64,000 bases of DNA, taken from positions 1 through 64,000 of the forward strand of contig NZ_JANYME010000009.1 of NCBI RefSeq assembly GCF_026616895.1. Direction: 5' to 3'. The DNA comes from Campylobacter sp. MG1 (GTDB lineage Bacteria > Campylobacterota > Campylobacteria > Campylobacterales > Campylobacteraceae). The position numbers and the translations under genes are program-made. The notes beneath the pieces are model-generated. The model saw only the letters and a program-made list of their open reading frames with translations. It had not been told where the DNA came from and ran no database searches. Shown in pieces: positions 38,579 through 47,812 of the stretch (its first letter is position 1; the number at the start of each line of letters is the position of its first letter).

Positions 38579-40537
38579 ATGAAAATTAAAACGAGTTTTA
38601 ATTCAGCGGTTTTTATACCTAGTATTATTTTTATAATTATACTTGCATTATTTAGTATATTCATACCAAAAGAAACTAGCGAAATTTTAGGAAAATTAAG
38701 ACAATTAAATTTTAATAATTTTTCTTGGTTTTATGTTTTAAGCGTTAGTTTTTTTGTAGGTTTCATGCTTTTATTAGCATTATCTAAATTTGGCAACATA
38801 AAATTAGGCACTCAAGATGATGAACCTAGATTTTCTTTTTTGTCATGGCTTTCAATGCTTTTTGCAGCAGGTATGGGCGTAGGCCTTATGTATTTTGGGG
38901 TTGCTGAGCCATTAATTCATAAAAAATCTTTAATAACTAATGATGATAATGCAATGATTCATACATTGTTTCATTGGGGAATTCATCCTTGGTCAATTTA
39001 TGGAGTGTGTGCTTTAGCTATGGCATATTTTGGTTTTAGATATAAAATGCCATTATCATTAAGAAGTGCATTTTATCCTTTTTTAAAAGATAAAATTTAT
39101 GGTTTTTGGGGACATATTATAGATATTTTAGCATTGGTTGTAACTGTCTTTGGTATAAGCACAACTTTAGGATATTCAGCATCACAGCTTAATGCAGGTA
39201 TGGTAAAACTTGGATTTTTAAGCAATGATGGATATTTAGAACAAGTCATTATTATTTGTGTAATAGTTTTAATTTCTACAATATCATCTATTAGTGGTGT
39301 TGGAAAAGGTGTAAAAAAATTAAGTGAAATAAATTTATTTTTAGCATTTATTTTAATGCTTTTTGTTTTATTTAGCGGTAATACGGTCAGGCTTTTATCA
39401 GATTTTAGTTCAAATTTAGGGAATTATTTTTCAAGTATAGTTGAGTTAAGTTTTAAAACCTATGTATATGAGGAAAATCAAATTTCATGGTTTAATTCTT
39501 GGACTGTATTTTATTGGGCTTGGTGGCTTAGTTGGGCACCTTTTGTTGGATTTTTTATAGCAAAAATTTCTCGTGGTAGAACTATTAGGGAATTTATTTT
39601 TGGGGTATTAATAGTTCCTACTACCTTTAATATTTTATGGTTTAGTATATTTGGTAATTCAGCATTGTCACTAGATATTAATAATATTCTTAGTTCTTTA
39701 TCATCAAGTCCAGAAAAATTATTATTTGAGTTTTTAGGATTGTTACCATTTGCAAAAATTAGTAGTTTGGTAGCATTGTTAGTTTTGGCAATATTTTTTA
39801 TAACTTCAGCAGATAGTGGTATTTTAGTATTAAATTCAATAGCGAGTGGTGGAAAAGATAAGGATATTAAATGGCAAAATATTTTATGGGGAATTAGCTT
39901 AGTTATTTTATCATCATCTTTACTTTATTCAGGTGGATTAGGGGCTATATTGAGTGTTACAATGTTAGTTGCATTACCATTTGCTTTGTTAATGGTGATT
40001 ATGTGTTTTAGTACTTTAAAGGGATTAATAGTTGATGATAGATATTTTAATACAGATTTAACTAATTCTAGCGTATATTGGTCAGGTGAATATTGGGAAA
40101 AAAGACTTGATACAATTTTGCATCAACCACAAGAAAAAGATATTAAAAATTTTATAAATACTAAAGTAAAAAATGCAATGAAACAAGTAAAAGATAAATT
40201 AGATGAATATGGTTTAATATCTTATGTAGAAGAAAGCGATAATAATATTAAATTTATTATAGAAAAAGAATTATCTAAAGATTTTATATATGGTGTTAGT
40301 ATGGTAAAAAAAGAAGTAAATAAAATTTTATTAGATGATGAAAAATTACCTAATCATTCTAAAAAAATAATTTATGAACCTATAACTTTTTTTGGTGATA
40401 GTAGGGTAGGTTATAATATTAAATATATGAACACTAAAGAAATCATTGTGGATATTTTAAAACAATATGAAAGATATTTAAATTTAATTGATGATTGTAG
40501 TAATGATATTTTCGTTCAAGATTATAAAAACAATTAA
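38579..40537 (+). CDS. BCCT-family transporter (betaine/carnitine/choline type)
   Basis: A 12-helix carrier of 652 aa. The glycine stretch and following motif (AAGMGVGLMYFGVAEPL, residues 96-112) and the family signature (YWAWWLSWAPFVGFFIAKISRGRT) identify BCCT secondary transporters, which import betaine, choline, carnitine or ectoine, often under osmotic stress. The sodium- or proton-coupling type cannot be read. The C-terminal about 150 residues are a hydrophilic tail. AAGGAG precedes the ATG. It has its own terminator, and lies between a pseudogene and the 5-oxoprolinase operon. Confidence 0.93.
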   Translation: MKIKTSFNSAVFIPSIIFIIILALFSIFIPKETSEILGKLRQLNFNNFSWFYVLSVSFFVGFMLLLALSKFGNIKLGTQDDEPRFSFLSWLSMLFAAGMGVGLMYFGVAEPLIHKKSLITNDDNAMIHTLFHWGIHPWSIYGVCALAMAYFGFRYKMPLSLRSAFYPFLKDKIYGFWGHIIDILALVVTVFGISTTLGYSASQLNAGMVKLGFLSNDGYLEQVIIICVIVLISTISSISGVGKGVKKLSEINLFLAFILMLFVLFSGNTVRLLSDFSSNLGNYFSSIVELSFKTYVYEENQISWFNSWTVFYWAWWLSWAPFVGFFIAKISRGRTIREFIFGVLIVPTTFNILWFSIFGNSALSLDINNILSSLSSSPEKLLFEFLGLLPFAKISSLVALLVLAIFFITSADSGILVLNSIASGGKDKDIKWQNILWGISLVILSSSLLYSGGLGAILSVTMLVALPFALLMVIMCFSTLKGLIVDDRYFNTDLTNSSVYWSGEYWEKRLDTILHQPQEKDIKNFINTKVKNAMKQVKDKLDEYGLISYVEESDNNIKFIIEKELSKDFIYGVSMVKKEVNKILLDDEKLPNHSKKIIYEPITFFGDSRVGYNIKYMNTKEIIVDILKQYERYLNLIDDCSNDIFVQDYKNN

Positions 40538-40541
40538 TATA

Positions 40542-40580
40542 AATTGATAAGAGAATAAAATCTCTTATCAATTAGTTATA
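40542..40580 (+). terminator. Terminator after the BCCT gene
   Basis: A 13-bp perfect stem (AATTGATAAGAGA / TCTCTTATCAATT) with loop ATAAAA, then a T-rich stretch. Confidence 0.8.
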
Positions 40581-40699
40581 TTTTTACAAAATATATTTTA
40601 GTGTTACAAATTTTCACAATCTTTATAAAAATATTTTTAATTAGTTACAAAAATACTAAACTTATTTTATTATTCAATAATACAAAACAAAGGATTATT

Positions 40700-41359
40700 A
40701 TGTTTAATGAATTTGTAATTACTAGTGAAACTACATTGACTTTATATTCTAGCTCTAAAATTTCTATAGAGCAACAAAAAATATGCTGGTCTTTTGAGCG
40801 TTTAGCAAAAAGTTTAGATAATGTTTTAAATGTTGTAGTTGGTATGAATACTATTTGCGTATATACAAATGATGTTAATTATAAAGAATTGTGTAAATTA
40901 AAATTGCATTTAGATTCTTTATATAAAGAAACAAAGCCTATTGAACTTGATGGAAAATTAATAGAAATTCCAGTGGATTATGGTGGGGAATTAGGTTTTG
41001 ACTTATTAAATTTAGCAAAATTAAAAAAATTAAGTATAAAAGAAGTTGTTGATATACATACTAAGCCAATTTATACTGTGTATTTTATAGGATTTTTACC
41101 GGGGTTTGCGTATTTAGGTGGATTAGATAATATTTTAAATACTCCAAGACTTAGTATTCCAAGAACAAAAATTCCAGCTGGTTCAGTAGGAATAGGTGGT
41201 GCACAAACTGGTATTTATCCATTAGAAGCCCCTGGTGGTTGGAATATTATAGGTAATACTAGTGTAAAATTATTTGATATAAATAAAGAGCAACCTAGTT
41301 TATTAAAAGCTGGTGATAGGCTTAAATTTGTGGTAAATAGTATAAAGGAAAGCTTATGA
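40700..41359 (+). CDS. pxpB: 5-oxoprolinase subunit B (KipI family)
   Basis: PxpB is part of the ATP-dependent 5-oxoprolinase PxpABC that opens pyroglutamate to glutamate. Family motifs: VYFIGFLPGFAYLGGLD, PRLSIPRTKIPAGSVGIGGAQTGIYPLEAPGGWNIIG. The start is set at MFNEFVI (40700) with AAAGGA 7 bases upstream; a longer open frame from 40601 adds 33 residues without homology or ribosome site. 219 aa. It overlaps pxpC by 4 bases. Confidence 0.92.
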   Translation: MFNEFVITSETTLTLYSSSKISIEQQKICWSFERLAKSLDNVLNVVVGMNTICVYTNDVNYKELCKLKLHLDSLYKETKPIELDGKLIEIPVDYGGELGFDLLNLAKLKKLSIKEVVDIHTKPIYTVYFIGFLPGFAYLGGLDNILNTPRLSIPRTKIPAGSVGIGGAQTGIYPLEAPGGWNIIGNTSVKLFDINKEQPSLLKAGDRLKFVVNSIKESL

Positions 41360-42279
41360 GAATTAATAAAATTTCTGCCATAGCAAGTATTCAAGATTTA
41401 GGTAGGAAAAATTATAAACAATATGGTGTAAATGAATCAGGAGCACTAGATAAATGGAGTTTTATGCTAGGCAATGTTTTAGTAGGAAATGAGCCAAACA
41501 CTCCTGCTATTGAGATAATTTTAGGCGGAATTGAAATTTATTGTGATAAGCCTATGACTTTTTGTATTAGTGGTGCAAATTATGAGGCATTTATTGACGA
41601 AAAGCCAATACATAATAATTATAGATTAAGAATTGAAGCTGGAAAAACGTTAAGACTTGTTCGTGCAATGTCAGGAATGTGTGCTTATATTTGTTGTTAT
41701 GGTGGTTTTAAAGCTGATTTTGTATTAGATTCTTATTCTACAAATTTTGTAGCTGGTTTTGGTGGATATGGTGGAAGAGCGTTAAAAATTGGAGATGAGG
41801 TAATAGCAAATTCAAAAATGAATTTATCTCAAATTGCAGTAGCTGGTATAAAACAGCAAGACAAAATTAGAATAATTCAAGGTAGTGAATGGGATTTATT
41901 TACAGATGAGGCAAAGTATAGTTTATTAAATAATGAATTTATAGTATCAAGTAAAAGCAATAGAATGGGGTATAGATTAAATTGTGATAAAAAATTGAAT
42001 TTAGAAAATGAAATTAGCTTAGCATCACATGGTGTAAAAGCTGGTGTGATACAAGTACCATCAAGTGGTGAGCCTATAGTATTAATGCAAGATTCTCAAA
42101 CTACTGGTGGTTATCCTAAAATAGCTTCTATTATAGAGGCTGATTTAGGGTTGTTTTCTCAATATAGATTTAATTCTAAGGTTAAATTTGAATTAGTAGA
42201 TATACAAACAGCATTGCAGGCAAAAAAAGAAAGAATCAATCATATTAATAATATTAAGGAGTATGCTAGTGAGAATTGA
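41356..42279 (+). CDS. pxpC: 5-oxoprolinase subunit C (KipA/biotin-carboxylase-like)
   Basis: Second subunit of PxpABC, 307 aa. Motifs: SIQDLGRKNYKQYGVNESGALDKWSF near the N terminus, IEIILGG, then SNRMGYRLN and the C-terminal VPSSGEPIVLMQDSQTTGGYPKIA. PxpB and PxpC form a complex with PxpA. Overlaps pxpB by 4 bases and pxpA by 11 (using the GTG start). Confidence 0.93.
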   Translation: MRINKISAIASIQDLGRKNYKQYGVNESGALDKWSFMLGNVLVGNEPNTPAIEIILGGIEIYCDKPMTFCISGANYEAFIDEKPIHNNYRLRIEAGKTLRLVRAMSGMCAYICCYGGFKADFVLDSYSTNFVAGFGGYGGRALKIGDEVIANSKMNLSQIAVAGIKQQDKIRIIQGSEWDLFTDEAKYSLLNNEFIVSSKSNRMGYRLNCDKKLNLENEISLASHGVKAGVIQVPSSGEPIVLMQDSQTTGGYPKIASIIEADLGLFSQYRFNSKVKFELVDIQTALQAKKERINHINNIKEYASEN

Positions 42280-42988
42280 TTTTAATAGTGATTTAGCAGA
42301 GGGTTTAGGCGTAGAAAACGATATTATGCCTATTATTAGTTCAGCTAATATTTCGTGTGCTTTGCATGCTGGTAGCGTTAATGATACTTATAATGCTTTG
42401 TTATTAGCGAAAAAATACGGCGTAAGAGTTGGAGCTCATCCTAGTTTTGATGATAGATTAAATTTTGGTAGGACTAATGTAAATTTAAATTTAGATGATT
42501 TAAAGGCATTGTTGTTTTATCAATTAGGAGCATTTAAGCAATTATGCGATTTAGTTGGCGTGAAAATGAGCTATGTAAAACCGCATGGAGCCTTATACAA
42601 TATGGCTTGTGTTGATTATGATTTGGCAAAAAATATAGTAAAAATTGTTAAAAGTTTTGACAGCTCATTGTTACTAATGGGACTTAGTAATTCAAATTTA
42701 ATAAAAGCTTGTGATGATTATGGATTAGGAAGCATTAGCGAAGTTTTTGCTGATAGAAGATATCAAGATAATGGAATGTTAGTTCCTAGAACACAGCAAA
42801 ATGCTTTAATAGTAGATGAAGATGAAGCTATTTTACAGGTTATTAATATGGTAAAACATTCTTATGTAATCAGTGAAAATAATAATAAAATTTACATAAA
42901 AGCCGAAAGTATTTGCATACACGGAGATGGTGAAAAAGCATTAGAATTTGCTAAAAAAATTAAATTGGTTTTAAATTTACAAGAATAA
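42269..42988 (+). CDS. pxpA: 5-oxoprolinase subunit A (LamB/YcsF family)
   Basis: PxpA opens the phosphorylated lactam ring. The family start IDFNSDLAEGLG, then CALHAGS, GAHPSFDDRLNFGR, VKPHGALYNM and FADRRYQDNGML are present. I chose GTG at 42269 (MRIDFNSD) over ATG at 42263: AAGGA ends 8 bases before the GTG but only 2 before the ATG, and family members begin about two residues before IDLN. 239 aa. The order here is B-C-A; I remember A-B-C in C. jejuni. Confidence 0.9.
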   Translation: MRIDFNSDLAEGLGVENDIMPIISSANISCALHAGSVNDTYNALLLAKKYGVRVGAHPSFDDRLNFGRTNVNLNLDDLKALLFYQLGAFKQLCDLVGVKMSYVKPHGALYNMACVDYDLAKNIVKIVKSFDSSLLLMGLSNSNLIKACDDYGLGSISEVFADRRYQDNGMLVPRTQQNALIVDEDEAILQVINMVKHSYVISENNNKIYIKAESICIHGDGEKALEFAKKIKLVLNLQE

Positions 42989-42998
42989 GGAGAAAAAA

Positions 42999-44174
42999 TT
43001 GAATAAAAAGAATGCTATTTTAGGTGCGGCGTTTTTAACCGCTACATCAGCTGTTGGACCTGGATTTTTGACACAAACGGCTACTTTTACGCAGAATTTA
43101 GGTGCTAGTTTTGCATTTATAATATTAATTGCAATTTTTATGCATATAGTTGTGCAGTTTAATATTTGGAGAGTAATAGCTGTAAGTAAGTTAAAAGCAC
43201 AAGATATTGCTAATAAAGTTTGTTTTGGCGTTGGATATTTTTTGTCGTTTTTAATTATTTTAGGTGGTTTAGCATTTAATATTGGAAATGTTGCAGGAGC
43301 TGGTTTAGGTATTAATACTATTTTTGGAATTTCTCCTATTTTAGGTGCTTGCATAAGTGCTTTAATAGCTGTAGCAATTTTTATAAACAAAGATGCTGGT
43401 GGATATATGGATAAATTTGCTAAATTATTAGGTGGATTTTTAATTATTATGATTTTTTACATAGTTTTTGAATCTAATCCACCATTAGGTAAGGCAGCAA
43501 AGGAATTAATATCACCATCTAATTTTGATGCTTTTACATTAGTTACATTAGTAGGTGGAACTGTTGGTGGATATATTACTTTTTCAGGAGCACATAGATT
43601 AGTGGATGCTGGAATTTGTGGTAAGGAAAATTTAAGTGAAGTTAATAAAAGTGCTACAAGTGGAATAATCATAGCAAATATTATTAGAATATTTTTATTC
43701 TTAGCTGTTTTAGGAGTTGTTAGTTTAGGTGTTAAATTAGAGCCTAGCAATCCAGCATTAACACCGTTTGAACATGCATTAGGAAATTTAGGTTTAATAT
43801 TGTTTGGATTAGTTATATGGGCTGCTTCAATCACTTCTGTTGTTGGTTGTGCTTATACTTCAGTTAGTTTTATTACAAGTTTTCATCCAAGTATTAAGAA
43901 GAATGAAAATTTAATAATTATAATATTTATAATTTTTTCTACCCTAGTATTTGCAACTATAGGAAAGCCTGTTGAAATTTTAGTTTTAGTTGGAACGTTA
44001 AATGGATTAATATTACCAATAGCTTTATTTGTGATATTGATAGCGGCATATAAAAAGGATATAGTTGGGGATTATAAACACTCTAAAATATTAGCTATAT
44101 TAGGATTTGTAATTACAATAGCAATGGCTATTTTAAGTTTTATTACTATTAAAGATTATTTACTTCAATTATAA
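42999..44174 (+). CDS. NRAMP-fold transporter of the 5-oxoprolinase operon (YcsG-like)
   Basis: A 391-residue membrane protein with about 11 helices and NRAMP-family resemblance (family assignment from pattern). The metal-binding DPGN motif of helix 1 is absent: the segment reads AVGPGFLTQ at residues 18-26, so a transition-metal role is unlikely. A similar gene, ycsG, sits with the pxp genes of Bacillus subtilis. Start is TTG with AAGGAG 6 bases upstream, 10 bases after pxpA. Uptake of 5-oxoproline or a related compound is a reasonable guess. Confidence 0.82.
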   Translation: MNKKNAILGAAFLTATSAVGPGFLTQTATFTQNLGASFAFIILIAIFMHIVVQFNIWRVIAVSKLKAQDIANKVCFGVGYFLSFLIILGGLAFNIGNVAGAGLGINTIFGISPILGACISALIAVAIFINKDAGGYMDKFAKLLGGFLIIMIFYIVFESNPPLGKAAKELISPSNFDAFTLVTLVGGTVGGYITFSGAHRLVDAGICGKENLSEVNKSATSGIIIANIIRIFLFLAVLGVVSLGVKLEPSNPALTPFEHALGNLGLILFGLVIWAASITSVVGCAYTSVSFITSFHPSIKKNENLIIIIFIIFSTLVFATIGKPVEILVLVGTLNGLILPIALFVILIAAYKKDIVGDYKHSKILAILGFVITIAMAILSFITIKDYLLQL

Positions 44175-44201
44175 TTTAAAGCCTTTTTAGGCTTTAAATT
44201 A
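44172..44201. terminator. Bidirectional terminator between the pxp operon and dnaJ
   Basis: TAATTTAAAGCC / GGCTTTAAATTA, 12-bp stem around TTTTTA. It covers both stop codons of the converging genes. Confidence 0.75.
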
Positions 44202-45290
44202 TTTAAACCACGATTTAATTGTATCAAATATACCTTGTTGTTCTACATTAGAATCGTTTTTTATGCCAAAACTCTCATTTAGTTTTTTTAACAATTCTAT
44301 TTGTTCATCATTTATATGATTAGGATATTTAATGCTTAATTGCACATATTGATTACCTATTTGTCTTGTATGTGGATCTTTTACACCTTCTCCTTTTATT
44401 TTCACTAATTCTTTATCGCTTAGTCCTAATGGAATTTTAATCTCCTTCCAACCCCTTATTGTAGGAACTTTTATTGTTGAACCTAATGCAGCTTGAGTGA
44501 ATAATATAGGAATATCTATATAAATATCATTACCTTTTCTAATAAATTTATCATCTTTTCTAACTCTTAGTTTTACATATAAATCGGAGCGTTGTTTATT
44601 ATCTCTTTCATTACCCTTTGAATTACATCTAAGAGTTACTCCGTTATCAACTCCTTCTGGTATTGTTATATCTACTTTTTCATTTTTATTTATAGAACCT
44701 GTTCCATTACAATTACTACATTTATCTTTTATAATAGTACCTTTGCCTTTACAAGAATCACAGGTGCTAACCATTTGAAAAAATCCTTGTCTAATTGCAA
44801 TTTTTCCACGACCTTTACATTTAGGGCATGTTTCAGGTTTTTTACTAGCTGAACCAGTCCCAGCACATTTTTCGCAAGATGATTTGTAGGTATATGAAAC
44901 TTGCTTTTTGCAACCAAATATCGCTTCTTTAAAGTCTAAATCTAGTGTTATAAATAAGTCATCATCAATTTCATCATCTTCGCTAGCTCCAAATCCGCCA
45001 CCGAAAATATCATTAAAAATATCGCTAAAATTTGCAAATCCACTAAACCCATTGCTAAAACCAGAATTAGCATTTAAGCCTTCTTCACCAAATCTATCAT
45101 ATTTAGCTCTTTTTTCACTATCACTTAAAACTTCATATGCTACATTTATTTCTTTAAATTTTTCTTCAGCATCTTTATTTCCTTGGTTTCTATCAGGGTG
45201 ATATTTTAGTGCTAGTTTTCTATAGGCTGATTTTATTTCATCATAACTAGCGTTCTTATTAACACCAAGAATTTTATAAAAATCACGCAT
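44199..45290 (-). CDS. dnaJ: Chaperone DnaJ
   Basis: The N-terminal J domain has HPD in KYHPDRNQG; a Gly/Phe-rich linker (about 75-105: [23 protein letters not shown]) follows; then four CxxCxGxG zinc repeats ([32 protein letters not shown]) and the C-terminal substrate-binding domain. 363 aa. It works with DnaK and GrpE, which are not in the window. Divergent from racR. Confidence 0.96.
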   Translation of the reverse strand: MRDFYKILGVNKNASYDEIKSAYRKLALKYHPDRNQGNKDAEEKFKEINVAYEVLSDSEKRAKYDRFGEEGLNANSGFSNGFSGFANFSDIFNDIFGGGFGASEDDEIDDDLFITLDLDFKEAIFGCKKQVSYTYKSSCEKCAGTGSASKKPETCPKCKGRGKIAIRQGFFQMVSTCDSCKGKGTIIKDKCSNCNGTGSINKNEKVDITIPEGVDNGVTLRCNSKGNERDNKQRSDLYVKLRVRKDDKFIRKGNDIYIDIPILFTQAALGSTIKVPTIRGWKEIKIPLGLSDKELVKIKGEGVKDPHTRQIGNQYVQLSIKYPNHINDEQIELLKKLNESFGIKNDSNVEQQGIFDTIKSWFK

Positions 45291-45329
45291 TTTTTTCCTT
45301 TTGTAATTTATCGTTTATAAATTAAATAA

Positions 45330-45338
45330 TGTTAGAAT
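45330..45338 (+). promoter_or_regulatory. Candidate extended -10 promoter for racRS-recR
   Basis: TGTTAGAAT (TGn plus -10-like hexamer), 31 bases before the racR ATG in the dnaJ-racR gap. Confidence 0.5.
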
Positions 45339-45369
45339 GAGTGTGAATTTAATAAATAAAGGTGAAAAA

Positions 45370-46041
45370 ATGATTAATGTAATTATGATTGAAGATGATG
45401 TGCAGTATGCAGAGTTAATTACAGAATTTTTAAGTCAGGTTAATATCAATGTAACTAATTTTTCAAATCCAGCCGAAGGTTTGCAAGAAGAAATTAGTAA
45501 TTATGATTGTATGATATTGGACCTTACATTGCCTGGTACGGATGGTCTTGAAGTTTGTAAAGAGATTCGTAAAAAATCAGATATCCCTATTATTATTTCA
45601 AGTGCTAGAAGTGATTTAAGCGATAAAGTTTTAGGACTTGGTCTTGGTGCTGATGATTATTTATCAAAACCTTATAAACCACAAGAAATGCAAGCAAGGA
45701 TAGCATCTTTAGTTAGAAGATATAAAAAAGGTTTATTGCCTATAGAAGAAGAAATAGATACATTATTCAAAGTTGAGCATGAAAAACATGAAATTTATTA
45801 CAATAATGAAACATTAAGTCTAACACCAGCTGAATATGATATTTTAAGTTATTTAGTAAAAAGGCATGGATTTTCAGTTTCTCGTGAAGAACTAGCACTT
45901 AATTGTAAATCTTTAAGGGAAAAAGATAGTAAAAGCTTAGATGTAATAATTGGAAGATTAAGGGCAAAAATAGGAGATAGTTCTAAAGAACCTAAGCATA
46001 TTTTTTCAGTTCGTGGAATAGGTTATAGATTGCTTGGTTAA
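45370..46041 (+). CDS. racR: Response regulator RacR (OmpR family)
   Basis: A receiver domain (acidic pair E8-D9-D10, phospho-acceptor D51 in LDLTLPG, SKPYKP at the switch Lys) is joined to an OmpR-type winged helix (LSLTPAEYDILSYLVKRHGFSVSREEL, then DSKSLDVIIGRLRAKI and VRGIGYRLL). The start is set at MINVIMIEDD (45370), matching my memory of C. jejuni RacR; an open frame from 45337 adds 11 residues. In C. jejuni RacRS affects temperature-dependent growth and nitrate/TMAO-linked metabolism. The TAA shares a base with the racS ATG. Confidence 0.92.
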   Translation: MINVIMIEDDVQYAELITEFLSQVNINVTNFSNPAEGLQEEISNYDCMILDLTLPGTDGLEVCKEIRKKSDIPIIISSARSDLSDKVLGLGLGADDYLSKPYKPQEMQARIASLVRRYKKGLLPIEEEIDTLFKVEHEKHEIYYNNETLSLTPAEYDILSYLVKRHGFSVSREELALNCKSLREKDSKSLDVIIGRLRAKIGDSSKEPKHIFSVRGIGYRLLG

Positions 46042-47258
46042 TGTTTAAGAATTTTTTTTTAAAAACTAAGAATATATTTCTTTTTATATTCTTAGCTTGT
46101 TTTGTATTTCTTTATTGGTTTTCTTACAGTACTAACAAAATAGCTTTAAAAAATGAGGAATTAAATAGACAGTATTTGATTATAAAACAATTAAACAAGA
46201 TATATGAAAATGGTTTATTTAAAGAAATAGATGAATATTTAAGGTATTCAGAATATATTGAAATAGATAATAAGTATTATATTGATATTATAAGCAATGG
46301 CGTAGCTTTTTATGACGATGATAAATGTAATTGTTTGAGCGGGTATGAATATGATGATAATTTTTTTATACTTGTAAAAAACGATGAACAATCTTCATAT
46401 AAACTATATAAAAGTAATCATAATTTTGATAAAGTTCCATTTATCTTGAAATTTTTACTTATTGCAGTATTTATTGTTATATGTTTTTATTCTTATTTGA
46501 TTAGTAAAGATTCGCAGCAGATTTTAAAATTATCTAAACATATTGCTAAGTGGTCTAAAGGCGAAACAAAGTCTCCTTTTAAATACAACACAAATAGCGA
46601 AATAAATTCATTAGTTAAAGAATTTAATAGAGCATCAGAAAGAATTGATGAATTAATTTTATCAAGACAGTTTTTTTTAAGAGCTATTATGCATGAATTA
46701 AAAACTCCTATTGGCAAGGGTATGATTATCACTGATTTACCATATAGTGAAAAAAATAATAATATATTAAAACAGATTTTTGAAAGGCTTAGTGTTTTAA
46801 CTAATGAATTTGGAAAAATAGAGCAAGTATTGTCAAAAAATCATATTTTAAATTTACAAGAATATAGTTTTTTAATTTTGTTTGAGCAAGTAAAAGATAT
46901 TATGTTTTTAGAAGATGAAAGTATTATAAATATTGAATATTTAAATGATGAAAATATTTTTGTTGATGCCGAACTTTTTACATTATTACTCAAAAATTTA
47001 TTAGATAATGCTTTAAAATATTCTAAAGACGGAAAATGCCATTTGAGTTTTGATAAAAATGAAATTACTATAAAAAATAGTGGTGATAAATTAGAATATG
47101 ATATTAAAGAGTATTTTAAACCTTTTATTAGAGGTAGTAGCACAAAACCCGGTTTAGGTTTGGGATTATATTTAATAAAGTATATTTGTGATATACATAA
47201 TTTTACTATTGATTATTCTTATGAGAGTGAATTTCATATTTTTAGGGTAAAACTTTGA
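46041..47258 (+). CDS. racS: Sensor histidine kinase RacS
   Basis: A 405-residue kinase. Two membrane helices (about residues 11-27 and 138-154) frame a periplasmic domain; a HAMP-like segment precedes the dimerisation box with the phospho-acceptor H218 in IMHELKTPIGKG, and the ATPase domain has N in LLKNLLDNALKYS and GLGLGLYLIKYI. The start is in a T9 tract (46052-46060), read as Phe-Phe-Leu. Ends overlap both racR and recR. Confidence 0.92.
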   Translation: MFKNFFLKTKNIFLFIFLACFVFLYWFSYSTNKIALKNEELNRQYLIIKQLNKIYENGLFKEIDEYLRYSEYIEIDNKYYIDIISNGVAFYDDDKCNCLSGYEYDDNFFILVKNDEQSSYKLYKSNHNFDKVPFILKFLLIAVFIVICFYSYLISKDSQQILKLSKHIAKWSKGETKSPFKYNTNSEINSLVKEFNRASERIDELILSRQFFLRAIMHELKTPIGKGMIITDLPYSEKNNNILKQIFERLSVLTNEFGKIEQVLSKNHILNLQEYSFLILFEQVKDIMFLEDESIINIEYLNDENIFVDAELFTLLLKNLLDNALKYSKDGKCHLSFDKNEITIKNSGDKLEYDIKEYFKPFIRGSSTKPGLGLGLYLIKYICDIHNFTIDYSYESEFHIFRVKL

Positions 47259-47812
47259 AACATTTTGATAATCTTTGTAAAAGTATAGGTAAGATACAAG
47301 GCATAGGTAAAAAAACTTCATTAAAGATGGCTTATTATTTATGCTATGAAAATAAAAATTTATTAGTAGAATTAATGCATTCTTTAGAAAACGCTAGTAA
47401 AAACATACAAGAATGTAGTGTTTGTGGTTGTTTGAGTGAAAATGAATTATGTGATTTTTGTGTTAGTGATAGCTTAAGCGATAGTATTTGTTTAGTAGAA
47501 AATCCAAAAGATGTTTTTTTTATTAATGAATGTAAGGTTTATGATGGTAGATTTTTTGTATTTTCTAAGGTAAATGAATTTTATTTAAAAAAATTAGAAA
47601 AGATGATATGTAAATTTAATGCAAAAGAATTAATTTTAGCATATACTCCTAGTGTAAGTACTGATGCATTATGTTTTTATTTAGAAGATTATTATAAGAA
47701 TTTAAATATTAAAGTTAGCAAGATTGCACAAGGTGTTCCAAATGGTATTAAAATTTCTGATATAGATATTAGTTCTTTAAGTAGTGCTATATTAAATAGG
47801 GTTAGTTTTTAA
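47255..47812 (+). CDS. recR: Recombination protein RecR
   Basis: RecR loads RecA with RecF/RecO in gap repair. Features: N-terminal helix-hairpin-helix (IGKIQGIGKKTSLKMAY), the four-cysteine zinc finger (CSVCGCLSENELCDFC), and a Toprim domain ending in AQGVPNGIKI. 185 aa. The start is TTG overlapping the racS stop. The racR-racS-recR order matches C. jejuni from memory. Confidence 0.93.
   Translation: MKHFDNLCKSIGKIQGIGKKTSLKMAYYLCYENKNLLVELMHSLENASKNIQECSVCGCLSENELCDFCVSDSLSDSICLVENPKDVFFINECKVYDGRFFVFSKVNEFYLKKLEKMICKFNAKELILAYTPSVSTDALCFYLEDYYKNLNIKVSKIAQGVPNGIKISDIDISSLSSAILNRVSF

Noticed and set aside
42977-43390. Open frame opposite the NRAMP-like gene
   Set aside because: Shadow frame of a membrane protein gene, low complexity, no family match.
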